NCBI GenBank assembly: GCA_910580015.1
Contig: CAJTVT010000044.1
Location: 3,299 to 24,466, forward strand
Direction of reading: 5' to 3'
DNA length: 21,168 nt
Origin: an uncultured Lachnospiraceae bacterium
GTDB taxonomy: Bacteria > Bacillota > Clostridia > Lachnospirales > Lachnospiraceae
Part shown: piece by piece, positions 1 to 7,363 of the stretch
Position numbering within the stretch: the first letter of the stretch is position 1
Layout: the number at the start of each line of letters is the position of its first letter
The notes under the pieces: model-generated
The model's database searches: none
The model's input: only the letters and a program-made list of their open reading frames with translations
What the model was told of the DNA's origin: nothing
Position numbers and translations under genes: made by a program

Positions 1-1018
1 CCGTTGGACCGGTCGCTCCGTCTGCTCCCGTTGGACCTGTTGCTCCGTCTGCTCCCGTTGGGCCCGTTGCTCCTTCTGCTCCCGTCGCTCCCGTTGGACC
101 CGTTGCTCCTTCTGCTCCTGTTGCTCCCGTCGCTCCCGTTGGACCTGTTGCTCCTTCTGCTCCCGTTGGACCGGTCGCTCCGTCTGCTCCCGTTGGACCT
201 GTTGCTCCGTCTGCTCCTGTTGCTCCATCTGCTCCCGTTGCTCCCATCGCTCCGTCTGCTCCCGTCGCTCCCGTTGGACCGGTCGCTCCATCTGCTCCCG
301 TTGGGCCTGTTGCTCCGTCTGCTCCTGTTGCTCCCGTCGCTCCGGTCGGACCCGTTGGACCGGTCGCTCCATCTGCTCCCGTTGCTCCCGTTGGGCCCGT
401 CGCTCCCGTTGCTCCCGTTGGGCCATCATCTCCTGGACATCCTTTGGGTCCCTGAGGCCCAATTGGTCCTGTCTCACCCTGAACACCTTGTGGTCCAGTT
501 ACACCTTGTGGTCCCATTGGTCCAGTTGAACCTGTTGCTCCCGTTGGACCTGGAACACCTCTTGGACCCTGAAGTCCGATATCTCCTTGTGGGCCAACTG
601 GTCCAATCGGGCCCGTTGGGCCGACTGGTCCTTGTGGACCAATATCTCCTTTTGGACCTTCACATCCCGGATCACCTTTCGGCCCAATATCACCACGAAC
701 ACCTTGAACCCCCTGAATACCTTGTGGTCCTGCGTAACCTCTCGGTCCTGCATAACCTCTTGGGCCCGTATTTCCAGTAGGCCCTACCGGCCCCGTATTT
801 CCTCTTGGGCCCCTTGCCCCAGGAGTACCAGGAATCCCCTGCGGTCCCACTGGTCCAGGTTCCCCTCTGTCGCCTTTGGGACCTGGACAACCAGTATCTC
901 CTTTCATTCCCTGCGGTCCCATTGGTCCCTGATCACCCTTAGGTCCCGCAGGACCACGTTCACAACAGGGAGGATGGCACTGATTATGACAGTTCATGCA
1001 TGAATTATTATTATCCAT
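1..1018 (-). CDS. Collagen-like repeat protein, BclA-type, 3' end beyond window
   Basis: The frame is open from ATG at 1018 to the left edge, about 339 codons with no stop, so the C-terminus is missing. Residues 1-19 are short and cysteine-rich (Cys7, 10, 14, 18, 19), containing CHPPCC. From about residue 21 on, the protein is unbroken Gly-X-Y triplets: mixed triplets (GPK, GDR, GEP, GPQ) to about residue 199, then a simple block where X is Pro or Ala and Y is Thr, Asp or Glu. Such Thr-rich triplets are typical of bacterial collagen-like surface proteins such as Bacillus exosporium BclA, where Thr carries O-glycans. The AAAGGA ribosome site at 1029-1034 supports the start. No signal peptide is seen, which fits assembly onto the spore from the mother cell (inference). 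A glycosyltransferase gene lies just upstream. An invasin-like collagen protein is a less likely alternative. Confidence 0.9.
   Translation of the reverse strand, partial: MDNNNSCMNCHNQCHPPCCERGPAGPKGDQGPMGPQGMKGDTGCPGPKGDRGEPGPVGPQGIPGTPGARGPRGNTGPVGPTGNTGPRGYAGPRGYAGPQGIQGVQGVRGDIGPKGDPGCEGPKGDIGPQGPVGPTGPIGPVGPQGDIGLQGPRGVPGPTGATGSTGPMGPQGVTGPQGVQGETGPIGPQGPKGCPGDDGPTGATGATGPTGATGADGATGPTGPTGATGATGADGATGPTGADGATGPTGATGADGAMGATGADGATGADGATGPTGADGATGPTGAEGATGPTGATGATGAEGATGPTGATGAEGATGPTGADGATGPTGADGATGPT
2..421 (-). repeat. Simple Gly-(Pro/Ala)-(Thr/Asp/Glu) triplet array
   Basis: About 140 consecutive codons read as low-diversity triplets GAT, GPT, GAD and GAE. At DNA level this is a 9-bp period with larger units built of three to five triplets. 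The array continues past the left edge. Arrays of this kind change length by slippage or recombination, so copy number may differ between strains or be collapsed in an assembly. Confidence 0.9.
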
Positions 1019-1079
1019 TAAAACCACATCCTTTCTAAATTATCTGAAAAAGCGCTGAAAAATTATCTTTTTCTGCAAA

Positions 1080-1106
1080 TATTTTATGTTTTAATTAGAT
1101 ATATGT
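1080..1106 (-). promoter_or_regulatory. Candidate sigma-K-type promoter of the collagen-like gene
   Basis: On the minus strand AC (1106-1105) is followed by 16 bp and then CATAAAATA (1088-1080). The B. subtilis sigma-K consensus is AC, about 16-17 bp, CATAnnnTA, so the match is close. The site lies between the upstream terminator and the ribosome site, leaving a 5' leader of about 55 nt. It would place the gene in the late mother-cell programme that makes spore coat and exosporium. AT-rich DNA makes chance matches common. Confidence 0.45.
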
Positions 1107-1117
1107 TACATATTTCC

Positions 1118-1150
1118 AAAAAATTAGAACGTGTCTAAAACACGTTCTAA
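1118..1150 (-). terminator. Rho-independent terminator after the glycosyltransferase
   Basis: An 11-bp perfect stem (1140-1150 with 1124-1134, loop CTAAA) is followed on the minus strand by six T (1123-1118). The glycosyltransferase stop codon TAG lies inside the stem. It separates the upstream two-gene operon from the collagen-like gene. Confidence 0.9.
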
Positions 1151-2223
1151 GAAATCTGCATACTATCAAAATATTGTTTGTTATAAAGATATGCTTTGGA
1201 ATAAGGCTTACAAGCTCCAGCTTTTTCATTAAATTCTTTTGCCTTTTCTCGATCACCAAGTTTATCAAAACATACGCACAATTGTAAAAAAGGAACATAA
1301 TCATAACAATCCGGCAGAACGAACCCACTTGAATATTGATTTTTGGGCCTACTCAATGCAGTTTCATACCAATAGACGGCTGTATGGTAAATCCCATGTT
1401 CCAAAAAATATTTTCCAATTTCACAACACACTTCAGCTCTTGGCAAATCAAAGCTCATGCTACGCAAAAGAGTATTCAATGCAGACTGTTCCTTTCCCAA
1501 ACAATAATAACAGTTTGCACAGATAGAACATGCCTCTATTTTATTTTCAATCCATCCTTCCTCCAATAGAAGGAATTGTTCCAATACAGATGCAGCTTCT
1601 TCATACTGTTTGTGATAATAAAGTTCCCGCCCATAATAATATTGCTGCCGCGGATCTAAATGTTTTCCCTCTGAAAGCACCTTCCGATATATATTCAAAT
1701 TCCGTTCTGGATCCCCAGCATTTATTTTTTTATGGCTTATTGCAATGTCAGAGTAAAATATGTTGCCACTAGGAGGGATTACTTCATGAACTAAACCTAT
1801 CCAACGGTATTTTGAACAGTTTCTGATCCATCTTTCCCTAAAATAAGAAAAAGATGGTTTACCAGCTTCATCAAAAGAAGTGTTATATTTCATCATCACC
1901 ACATCCACGTCTGATGATAATGTCTGCTTTAACTGCAAAAATTTATCCTTTTCTATTTCTTCCAAAACATCATCCGCATCCATCCACATACAATAATCCA
2001 TAGATGCCTTGGAAAAAGAATAATTTCTAGCATCAGAAAAATCATCTTTCCATGGATATGAATATATCTTTGATGTGTAATGGGATGCTATTTCCATGGT
2101 TCGATCCTCTGAACCAGTATCTACAATAATAATTTCTTCTACAAGTTCTGAAACACTATCAAGACAGCGTGCAATATGCATTTCTTCATTTTTGACAATC
2201 ATACAAAGACTTATTGATGGCAT
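1147..2223 (-). CDS. Family 2 glycosyltransferase with C-terminal TPR repeats
   Basis: This 358-residue protein starts with a GT-A fold: SISLCMIVKNEE (3-14), a VDTGSEDRT nucleotide-binding loop (34-42) and a DxD metal motif in WMDADD (80-85). Residues from about 190 on are helical TPR-like repeats (for example RQQYYYGRELYYHKQYEEA). GT2-TPR enzymes of this shape, such as SunS of the sublancin cluster, glycosylate peptide side chains. The gene begins 26 bp after the cysteine-repeat collagen-like gene with an AGGAGG ribosome site, so the two are one operon; another collagen-like gene follows. The natural guess (inference) is that it adds the first sugar to Thr/Ser of the collagen-like proteins, or possibly to the Cys/Ser repeats. 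No membrane segment is seen, so it is probably cytoplasmic. Confidence 0.85.
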   Translation of the reverse strand: MPSISLCMIVKNEEMHIARCLDSVSELVEEIIIVDTGSEDRTMEIASHYTSKIYSYPWKDDFSDARNYSFSKASMDYCMWMDADDVLEEIEKDKFLQLKQTLSSDVDVVMMKYNTSFDEAGKPSFSYFRERWIRNCSKYRWIGLVHEVIPPSGNIFYSDIAISHKKINAGDPERNLNIYRKVLSEGKHLDPRQQYYYGRELYYHKQYEEAASVLEQFLLLEEGWIENKIEACSICANCYYCLGKEQSALNTLLRSMSFDLPRAEVCCEIGKYFLEHGIYHTAVYWYETALSRPKNQYSSGFVLPDCYDYVPFLQLCVCFDKLGDREKAKEFNEKAGACKPYSKAYLYNKQYFDSMQIS

Positions 2224-2249
2224 ATTGGTTCCTCCTCTTTTTTAAATTG

Positions 2250-3926
2250 TTATCTACCAAGCTTTACTATACTTAGATTCATATTGATTTTTGAAACACC
2301 TGCGGAAGAATCCCATGCAAAAAATAACTTGGATGTACTGGGTATTTCAATTATAAAATATCTTGATATTATCAGCATTTCTTTTCTTTTTGTTGACTCT
2401 GCATATGCAGAATACATGCTCTGTATACAGTTATTAAATATGGGCGTAAGCTTTATAAAACCATGCCTTTTCATCACTGTGGAAACATAATAACAAATTG
2501 TATAGTATCCAGGAGCCAACATTATAGAATATTCATTACAAAGAGAAATGTTTTGGGTTGTATCTGGTATATCTATTTTAAGCGGAACACTGGCACTTTC
2601 TGGTAAAATAAGCTCCTGTCCTAAAAATGAAGCAAAGATGCTGTTTTGCGGATAGCCAGGTGGACCTTCTGGTCCACGCGCACCAGATTCACCTCTTGGC
2701 CCCTGGGGACCTGTAGCGCCTTGAGGACCTTGTGGGCCAGTAACTCCTTGAGGACCTGGCTCTCCGCGTTCTCCAGGACAACCTGGTGGGCCTGGTTCTC
2801 CTCTCGGTCCCTGAGGGCCTGGTTCTCCACGTTCCCCAGGACAACCTGGTGGGCCTGGCTCTCCGCGTTCACCTCTTGGCCCCTGGGGACCTGGTTCTCC
2901 ACATCTAACATTACAGACAGGATGACACGTAGTTTTACAGTTACAGGAACAACCAGAAAAGGTAATGGCTTCACTTTCATCAGGACAATCTAACCGCATA
3001 GATGCTTCATAATCACAAGGAAAACCAGATAGAATAAGGGCTTCATTTTCATCAGGACAGCCGGACTCCATATAGATCTCTCTTTCACATTCACAAGCAG
3101 ACCCTTTTGGCATTTCTTTTACACACTCATAATCAGATTCTATATAGGGCTTTCTTTCACATCCACAGTCAGACTCTGTATCGTTCTCTCTTTCGTAACC
3201 ACAATTGAACTCTTTCGTCTCTTCTCTTTCACAAGGGCAGTCGGACATTATATTAGGCTTCTTTTCGCAACCACTGTCAGACTCTATATAAGACTCTCTT
3301 TCACATATATAGTCAGATTCTATAAAGGGCCTTCTTTCACATCTACAATCGGACTCTATATACGATTCTCTTTTACAAGGGCAGTCAGACATTTTATTAG
3401 CCTTCCTTTCATAACCACTGTCAGACTCTATATGGCTCTCTCTTTCAGAACCACAAGTAGACTCTTTTGGCATTTCTCTTTCAAAACCACAGCCACACTC
3501 TACATAAGTTTCTCTTTCACAGCCACAATCAGATTCTATATAAGGCTTTCTTTCACTCGCGCAGTCGGACTCTTTTAACGCTCCTCTTTCAGAAGGACAG
3601 TCAGACACCAAAGAGTCTTTACATTCACAGGGACATCCAGATGAAATGGCAACTTTTTGTTCAACAGGACAGCTAGAAAGATTTGACTCTTGTACTGACT
3701 TCATCTGACCAGACTTACAATGACAAGAATCATATTCCCCCGCTTCCGTGAACACTCTATTTGTAGAAGAATCTAATACAGTTGGGTTTGTCTCAGATAC
3801 ACAATTACATGTAGGTTGTGATACTCTTTGACAATTATTTCTGTTAAAATTCCTTCCTCTTCCAAACAAATTTGGCGGATTAAACATCCAATTTGGATTA
3901 AAATTATTCAATTGAAACCACCTCAT
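2250..3926 (-). CDS. Cysteine-rich 12-residue-repeat / collagen-like protein with BclA/C1q-like C-terminus
   Basis: Residues are numbered from the ATG at 3926 (558 aa). An Asn-rich N-terminus (1-45) is followed by 21 tandem 12-residue units (84-335) with consensus S-D-C-x-C-E-R-x-x-x-x-E, holding 32 cysteines. Next is CHPVCNVRC (334-342), then 28 uninterrupted Gly-X-Y triplets (343-426). The C-terminal domain (427-558) has alternating beta-strand patterns (APGYYTICYYVS; MLIISRYFIIEIPS) like the trimerising jelly-roll domains of BclA and C1q/TNF proteins. Expected role: trimeric filament or coat protein at the spore surface. Start: the ATG has no properly spaced ribosome site, while TTG at 3911 has AGGTGG 6 nt before it and is the likelier start (553 aa). 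The glycosyltransferase gene follows in the same operon. The repeat module is not one I recognise. Confidence 0.85.
   Translation of the reverse strand: MRWFQLNNFNPNWMFNPPNLFGRGRNFNRNNCQRVSQPTCNCVSETNPTVLDSSTNRVFTEAGEYDSCHCKSGQMKSVQESNLSSCPVEQKVAISSGCPCECKDSLVSDCPSERGALKESDCASERKPYIESDCGCERETYVECGCGFEREMPKESTCGSERESHIESDSGYERKANKMSDCPCKRESYIESDCRCERRPFIESDYICERESYIESDSGCEKKPNIMSDCPCEREETKEFNCGYERENDTESDCGCERKPYIESDYECVKEMPKGSACECEREIYMESGCPDENEALILSGFPCDYEASMRLDCPDESEAITFSGCSCNCKTTCHPVCNVRCGEPGPQGPRGERGEPGPPGCPGERGEPGPQGPRGEPGPPGCPGERGEPGPQGVTGPQGPQGATGPQGPRGESGARGPEGPPGYPQNSIFASFLGQELILPESASVPLKIDIPDTTQNISLCNEYSIMLAPGYYTICYYVSTVMKRHGFIKLTPIFNNCIQSMYSAYAESTKRKEMLIISRYFIIEIPSTSKLFFAWDSSAGVSKINMNLSIVKLGR
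2649..2900 (-). repeat. Collagen Gly-X-Y repeat (28 triplets)
   Basis: Residues 343-426 are uninterrupted Gly-X-Y triplets rich in GEP, GPQ, GPR and GPP, with a duplicated block (GERGEPGPQGPRGEPGPPGC). Unlike the left-edge collagen gene, there are only two Thr in the helix (GVTGP, GATGP), so it is probably little glycosylated in this part. Confidence 0.9.
2922..3677 (-). repeat. Tandem 36-bp repeat array encoding 21 Cys-rich 12-residue units
   Basis: Twenty-one exactly phased units with no insertions or deletions encode residues 84-335 of the protein. Ser or Gly usually opens the unit, Asp/Gly is at position 2, Cys at 3 and often 5, Glu-Arg at 6-7 and Glu at 12. Phrases such as CERKPYIESD and EREMPKE recur in non-adjacent units (near 132-155 and 252-275), suggesting higher-order duplication of blocks. 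Units near both ends are the most diverged. Confidence 0.9.
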
Positions 3927-4191
3927 TCCTATTTGATAAAATACATCGCTCCTACTGATTTCAACCGCTCCAAAGGAATGTATTATAGTGGTATTCCTGA
4001 AGGGTATAATAAATTATATGCATGAACAGTGTTTTTGCTTTTGAAAATTTTCAAACATGCTCTTATGGACGACTGTCTTACCAAAGTCACAACTGAGTTT
4101 ATTCTTCTACAAAGACCCTTCCCAAAAATGGTCAATCGGGTATAATGATACTTATAAACTGTTGACCAACTTAGACAATGAGGTATTCTAT

Positions 4192-4809
4192 ATGAATGAA
4201 AGATTCTATACCCTTCCACCAGAAAAACAGCAAAAAATTATCAATGCTGGTTTCCGTGTATTTTCCCAAAATTCCTATCGAAAAAGCCCTATGCAAGAAA
4301 TTGCAAACGAGGCACAGATCAGCAAATCTCTCTTGTTTTATTACTTTCACAACAAAAAAGACCTCTATTTGTTTTTGTGGAATAAAGCAGCAGATATAAC
4401 ATGTGAACATCTTGCCCAGCACCGTTGTTATGATTCAACAGATCTCTTTGAAATGATGGAGAGAGGCATGTTTGCTAAAATTGAAATTATGTGCACTTAT
4501 CCAGACATGGCAGCATTTGCCATAAAAGCATTTTATGAAAAAGATTCGAATGTGTATGAAGACATTCACAATAGCTATCATCAGCACTTTAACCAAAAAG
4601 CCACCGACGCCCTTGCCCGATTAAATCCAAATGATTTTATCCCTGGACTAAACCTTGAAATGATGTACAAGCAGATTTATTTGATGTCAGTTGGATATCT
4701 TTGGGAAATTACACAACGCGATGGCACATTAGATGCAAAAGCACTAGAAAAAGATTTTTCTGAAATGATTTCATTTTGGAAAAATGTATACCTTAGAAAG
4801 GAGTCTTAA
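4192..4809 (+). CDS. TetR/AcrR family transcriptional regulator
   Basis: A 205-residue protein. The N-terminal TetR helix-turn-helix is clear: EKQQKIINAGFRVFSQ, then MQEIANEAQISKSLLFYYF (34-52), then HNKKDLYLFLW. The C-terminal part is a variable ligand-binding domain. The open frame extends upstream to 4057, but the ATG at 4192 fits the family start and has TGAGG at 4179-4183, 8 nt before it. The ABC transporter genes follow after 6 bp, so it is most likely a local repressor of that transporter, released by a substrate (inference). A TATAAT at 4141-4146 may be its -10 box, without a good -35. Confidence 0.88.
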   Translation: MNERFYTLPPEKQQKIINAGFRVFSQNSYRKSPMQEIANEAQISKSLLFYYFHNKKDLYLFLWNKAADITCEHLAQHRCYDSTDLFEMMERGMFAKIEIMCTYPDMAAFAIKAFYEKDSNVYEDIHNSYHQHFNQKATDALARLNPNDFIPGLNLEMMYKQIYLMSVGYLWEITQRDGTLDAKALEKDFSEMISFWKNVYLRKES

Positions 4810-4815
4810 AAGAAA

Positions 4816-5709
4816 ATGGATGCTATAAAAACCACTTCTCTTTCAAAATATTATGGAAGTTCCAGAGGGATCATTGATATGAATTTAATTGTAGAACAGG
4901 GAGATTTTTTCGGCTTTATCGGGCCAAATGGCGCCGGAAAAAGCACTACAATCCGTACTTTACTGGGACTCATTGCACCCTCAAGCGGAAGCGCACAACT
5001 ATTCGGAATGGACATTACACGCCAAAAGGAAGCCATTCTCTCCCATATTGGATATATGCCCTCGGAAGCTTCCTTTTACCCTAACATGAAAGTACAGGAC
5101 ATAATAAAATTTTCAGCTGATCTTCGACGCAGAGACTGCCGCTCAGAAGCACAAATTCTCTGTGAACGACTGGGATTAAACGTCAGTAAAAGAATCCGAG
5201 AACTATCTCTTGGAAACCGTAAAAAAGTCTCCATAGTATGCGCACTTCAACATATGCCTGAGCTTTGTATTTTAGATGAACCAACAAGCGGACTGGATCC
5301 TTTGATGCAACGAGAATTTTATGCTATTCTAGAAGAACGCAACACAAACGGAGCTACCATTTTTGTCTCTTCCCACATTCTGTCAGAAATTCAACGTTAT
5401 TGCAGACATGCAGCCGTCATCCGCGAAGGCCGCCTGTTAGCTTTAGACAGCACAGAACGTCTTGGACATACCGATACAAAACGAGTTACCCTAAAAGGTG
5501 TAAATGCACTGCCTAACCTTCCACATATTAAGAATGTAACAACCGATGGTGATACCCTAAGTTTTCTATATGACGGTAATCCAAAAGAATTGTTAAATGT
5601 TCTGACTGCACTTCCACTGACAGACATCTCGATCACAGAACCAGACCTGGAAGAAATATTTTTACATTATTACGAAGAGGAGAGCGAATATGACTCTGAT
5701 AAAACATGA
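4816..5709 (+). CDS. ABC transporter ATP-binding protein, ABC-2 exporter type
   Basis: A 297-residue cytoplasmic ATPase. Walker A is GPNGAGKST (36-44), the signature is LSLGN (130-134, in place of LSGGQ), Walker B is LCILDEP (150-156) with DPLMQ after it, and the H-loop His is at 187 (SSHILSE). The C-terminal 80 residues are the extra domain usual in CcmA/YhaQ-type exporter ATPases. It starts 6 bp after the TetR stop, with AAAGGAG overlapping the end of that gene, and overlaps the permease start by 20 bp. It energises the adjacent permease. The substrate (drug, lipid or peptide) cannot be told from sequence. Confidence 0.93.
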   Translation: MDAIKTTSLSKYYGSSRGIIDMNLIVEQGDFFGFIGPNGAGKSTTIRTLLGLIAPSSGSAQLFGMDITRQKEAILSHIGYMPSEASFYPNMKVQDIIKFSADLRRRDCRSEAQILCERLGLNVSKRIRELSLGNRKKVSIVCALQHMPELCILDEPTSGLDPLMQREFYAILEERNTNGATIFVSSHILSEIQRYCRHAAVIREGRLLALDSTERLGHTDTKRVTLKGVNALPNLPHIKNVTTDGDTLSFLYDGNPKELLNVLTALPLTDISITEPDLEEIFLHYYEEESEYDSDKT

Positions 5710-6478
5710 ACTAAAACAAGGAAAAACGATGTTAATCATTTGGACAATCGTGATTGCATTTATGTTAGCAATCTGTGTTCTTATCTATCCAGAAATGGAA
5801 ACACAAATGGGTGATGTGAGTTCCATGTTTGCAGAAATGGGAGGATTTTCCGCTGCTTTTGGTATGGACAGACTTAATTTCGGAGAATTTATAGGATTTT
5901 TTGGTGTAGAATGCGGCAACATCCTCGGCCTTGGAGGTGCATTTTTCGCGGCTTTGCTTGGCATCACCATTTTGGCAAAAGAAGAGAAAGAGCAGACAGC
6001 AGAATTTCTTCTCACTCACCCCATCAATCGTTGGCAAATTGTGCTCCAGAAGTTTGTTTCTGTACTGCTGCAAATTATAATTTTAAACATTGTGATCTTA
6101 TGCACCACCATAACCTGTATTTACATCATCGGAGAATCCACAAAAACAGAACCGCTTTTCCTTTTATTCCTGTCCCACTTTATTTTACAGGTTCAGGTAG
6201 CTTGCACATGCTTTGGAATATCTGCATTCATAAGTCAGGGTGGGGCTGGCATCGGGCTTGGAATGGCAACACTCCTTTATTTCCTTAACATTATCGCCAA
6301 TCTGACAAAAGGAGCCACTTTCTTAAAATATATTACCCCTTTCAGTTACACGGAGAGTGCAGACATTATCGCCGATGGATGCCTGGATATCAACTATTTG
6401 TCGGCTGGAATTGTGTTTATGGTACTCGGAATTGGAGCTGGATTTTACCGATATTGCAAAAAAGATATTTTAACATAA
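5690..6478 (+). CDS. ABC-2 type transporter permease
   Basis: A 262-residue integral membrane protein with about six hydrophobic segments (near 13-33, 76-93, 119-147, 157-180, 186-212 and 233-253). The cytoplasmic loop after the second segment reads LAKEEKEQTAEFLLTHPINRWQ, a loop typical of ABC-2 permeases that contacts the ATPase. The start overlaps the ATPase gene by 20 bp, indicating translational coupling. The GAGGAGAG ribosome site is just upstream of the ATG. It probably works as a homodimer with the ATPase. No convincing terminator is seen in the 73 bp before the convergent AraC gene. Confidence 0.88.
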   Translation: MTLIKHELKQGKTMLIIWTIVIAFMLAICVLIYPEMETQMGDVSSMFAEMGGFSAAFGMDRLNFGEFIGFFGVECGNILGLGGAFFAALLGITILAKEEKEQTAEFLLTHPINRWQIVLQKFVSVLLQIIILNIVILCTTITCIYIIGESTKTEPLFLLFLSHFILQVQVACTCFGISAFISQGGAGIGLGMATLLYFLNIIANLTKGATFLKYITPFSYTESADIIADGCLDINYLSAGIVFMVLGIGAGFYRYCKKDILT

Positions 6479-6551
6479 TAGGCTGTATCATAGAAAATTC
6501 CTAATCCTAGAATATTTCTAGAACAATACTTTAATCACTCTTTTGAGTCAT

Positions 6552-7286
6552 TTACCATTTATAATTGTTCCGAAACTGCCCTGGTGTCATCCCTGTATGA
6601 TTTCGGAAGATCTTGATAAAATAACTTTGTGTAGAAAAGTACAGATATTGGCTGATCGCAGACAACGTCTCATCTGAGTGGACTAACATATGCTTTGCGG
6701 CCTCTATCCGTTCTTTCTGCACATAGTTGACTATGGACATTCCAACTTCCTTCTTAAAAATTCTTGATAAATGACATGAACTGAATCCCACATTTTCTGC
6801 AACTACTTCCAGGGTAATCTTTTCATGCAGATGAATCGTGATATAATGCATCGCCTTTTCTATCTTAGAACTATAATTCATCCTTTTTCTGTCAGCAACT
6901 GCAAAAGTATATTCCCGAAACGCCTGATCATTCAGTTTATCCACCTCTTGTGCTGAGGTACAATCCTCCCCCTTTAAAATATAACTGTCGCTCATGGCAT
7001 ATGCTATCTCCTCTGGCAATCCTCCATCCATTGCAGATCTGGTAAACATCGTAATTGATGCAATCAGCATATTTTTCTGATGGCGTAATATATCCCTAGA
7101 CAGGACTCCAACCGTTCCATCTGGAGGAACATGATCCACTGAATCCAAAAGATCTGTTCTCCCTTCTCTTATCACTTGATACTTTACCTTCTCATATGCA
7201 TATGACATGTGGGGCTGTACGAGCTCCCTTCTCTCAAACATACTTTTTTCCCTATATGCCTGTAGAAAATCCGTATTTTGTTTCAT
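6552..7286 (-). CDS. AraC family transcriptional regulator
   Basis: A 244-residue protein. The C-terminal 105 residues are an AraC/XylS DNA-binding domain: IEKAMHYITIHLHEKITLEVVAENVGFSSCHLSRIFKKEVG (helix-turn-helix 1, about 157-180) and SDETLSAISQYLYFSTQSYFIKIFRNHTGMTPGQFRN (helix-turn-helix 2, about 204-240). The N-terminal part is helical, not a cupin, and resembles that of regulators next to beta-glucosidase genes in Firmicutes. It is divergent from the GH3 gene, with a tandem repeat in the 171 bp between them, so it most likely activates that gene in response to a glycoside signal (inference). Confidence 0.88.
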   Translation of the reverse strand: MKQNTDFLQAYREKSMFERRELVQPHMSYAYEKVKYQVIREGRTDLLDSVDHVPPDGTVGVLSRDILRHQKNMLIASITMFTRSAMDGGLPEEIAYAMSDSYILKGEDCTSAQEVDKLNDQAFREYTFAVADRKRMNYSSKIEKAMHYITIHLHEKITLEVVAENVGFSSCHLSRIFKKEVGMSIVNYVQKERIEAAKHMLVHSDETLSAISQYLYFSTQSYFIKIFRNHTGMTPGQFRNNYKW

Positions 7287-7363
7287 AACAATCCCCCAAT
7301 ACGATCAGAAATACTACGCAAAGTTTAAAATGTTATTTATAAAAATGAAAACAAAACCATTTA

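Noticed and set aside
1..421. CRISPR-like array because of short regular repeats
   Set aside because: There are no unique spacers; the period is codon-based and encodes collagen triplets.
4..780. Long Leu/Pro-rich open frame on the plus strand opposite the collagen-like gene
   Set aside because: It is the antisense shadow of the Gly-X-Y repeat; periodic repeats keep several frames open. It has no ribosome site and no natural protein composition.
2621..2993. Overlapping open frames on both strands inside the collagen part of the second gene
   Set aside because: Same cause: repeat DNA free of stops in other frames. The Gly-X-Y frame is the meaningful one.
4013..4020. CATATAAT on the minus strand as a sporulation promoter for the Cys-repeat gene
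   Set aside because: The -10 resembles sigma-E/K boxes, but no matching -35 is found at the right distance.
4141..4170. TATAAT plus GTTGACCAAC as promoter and TetR operator
   Set aside because: The -10 box has no acceptable -35, and the inverted repeat has only 4-bp arms; too weak to call a feature.
6507..6521. CTAGAA-tat-TTCTAG inverted repeat between permease and AraC genes as a terminator
   Set aside because: Short AT-rich stem without T-run on either strand.
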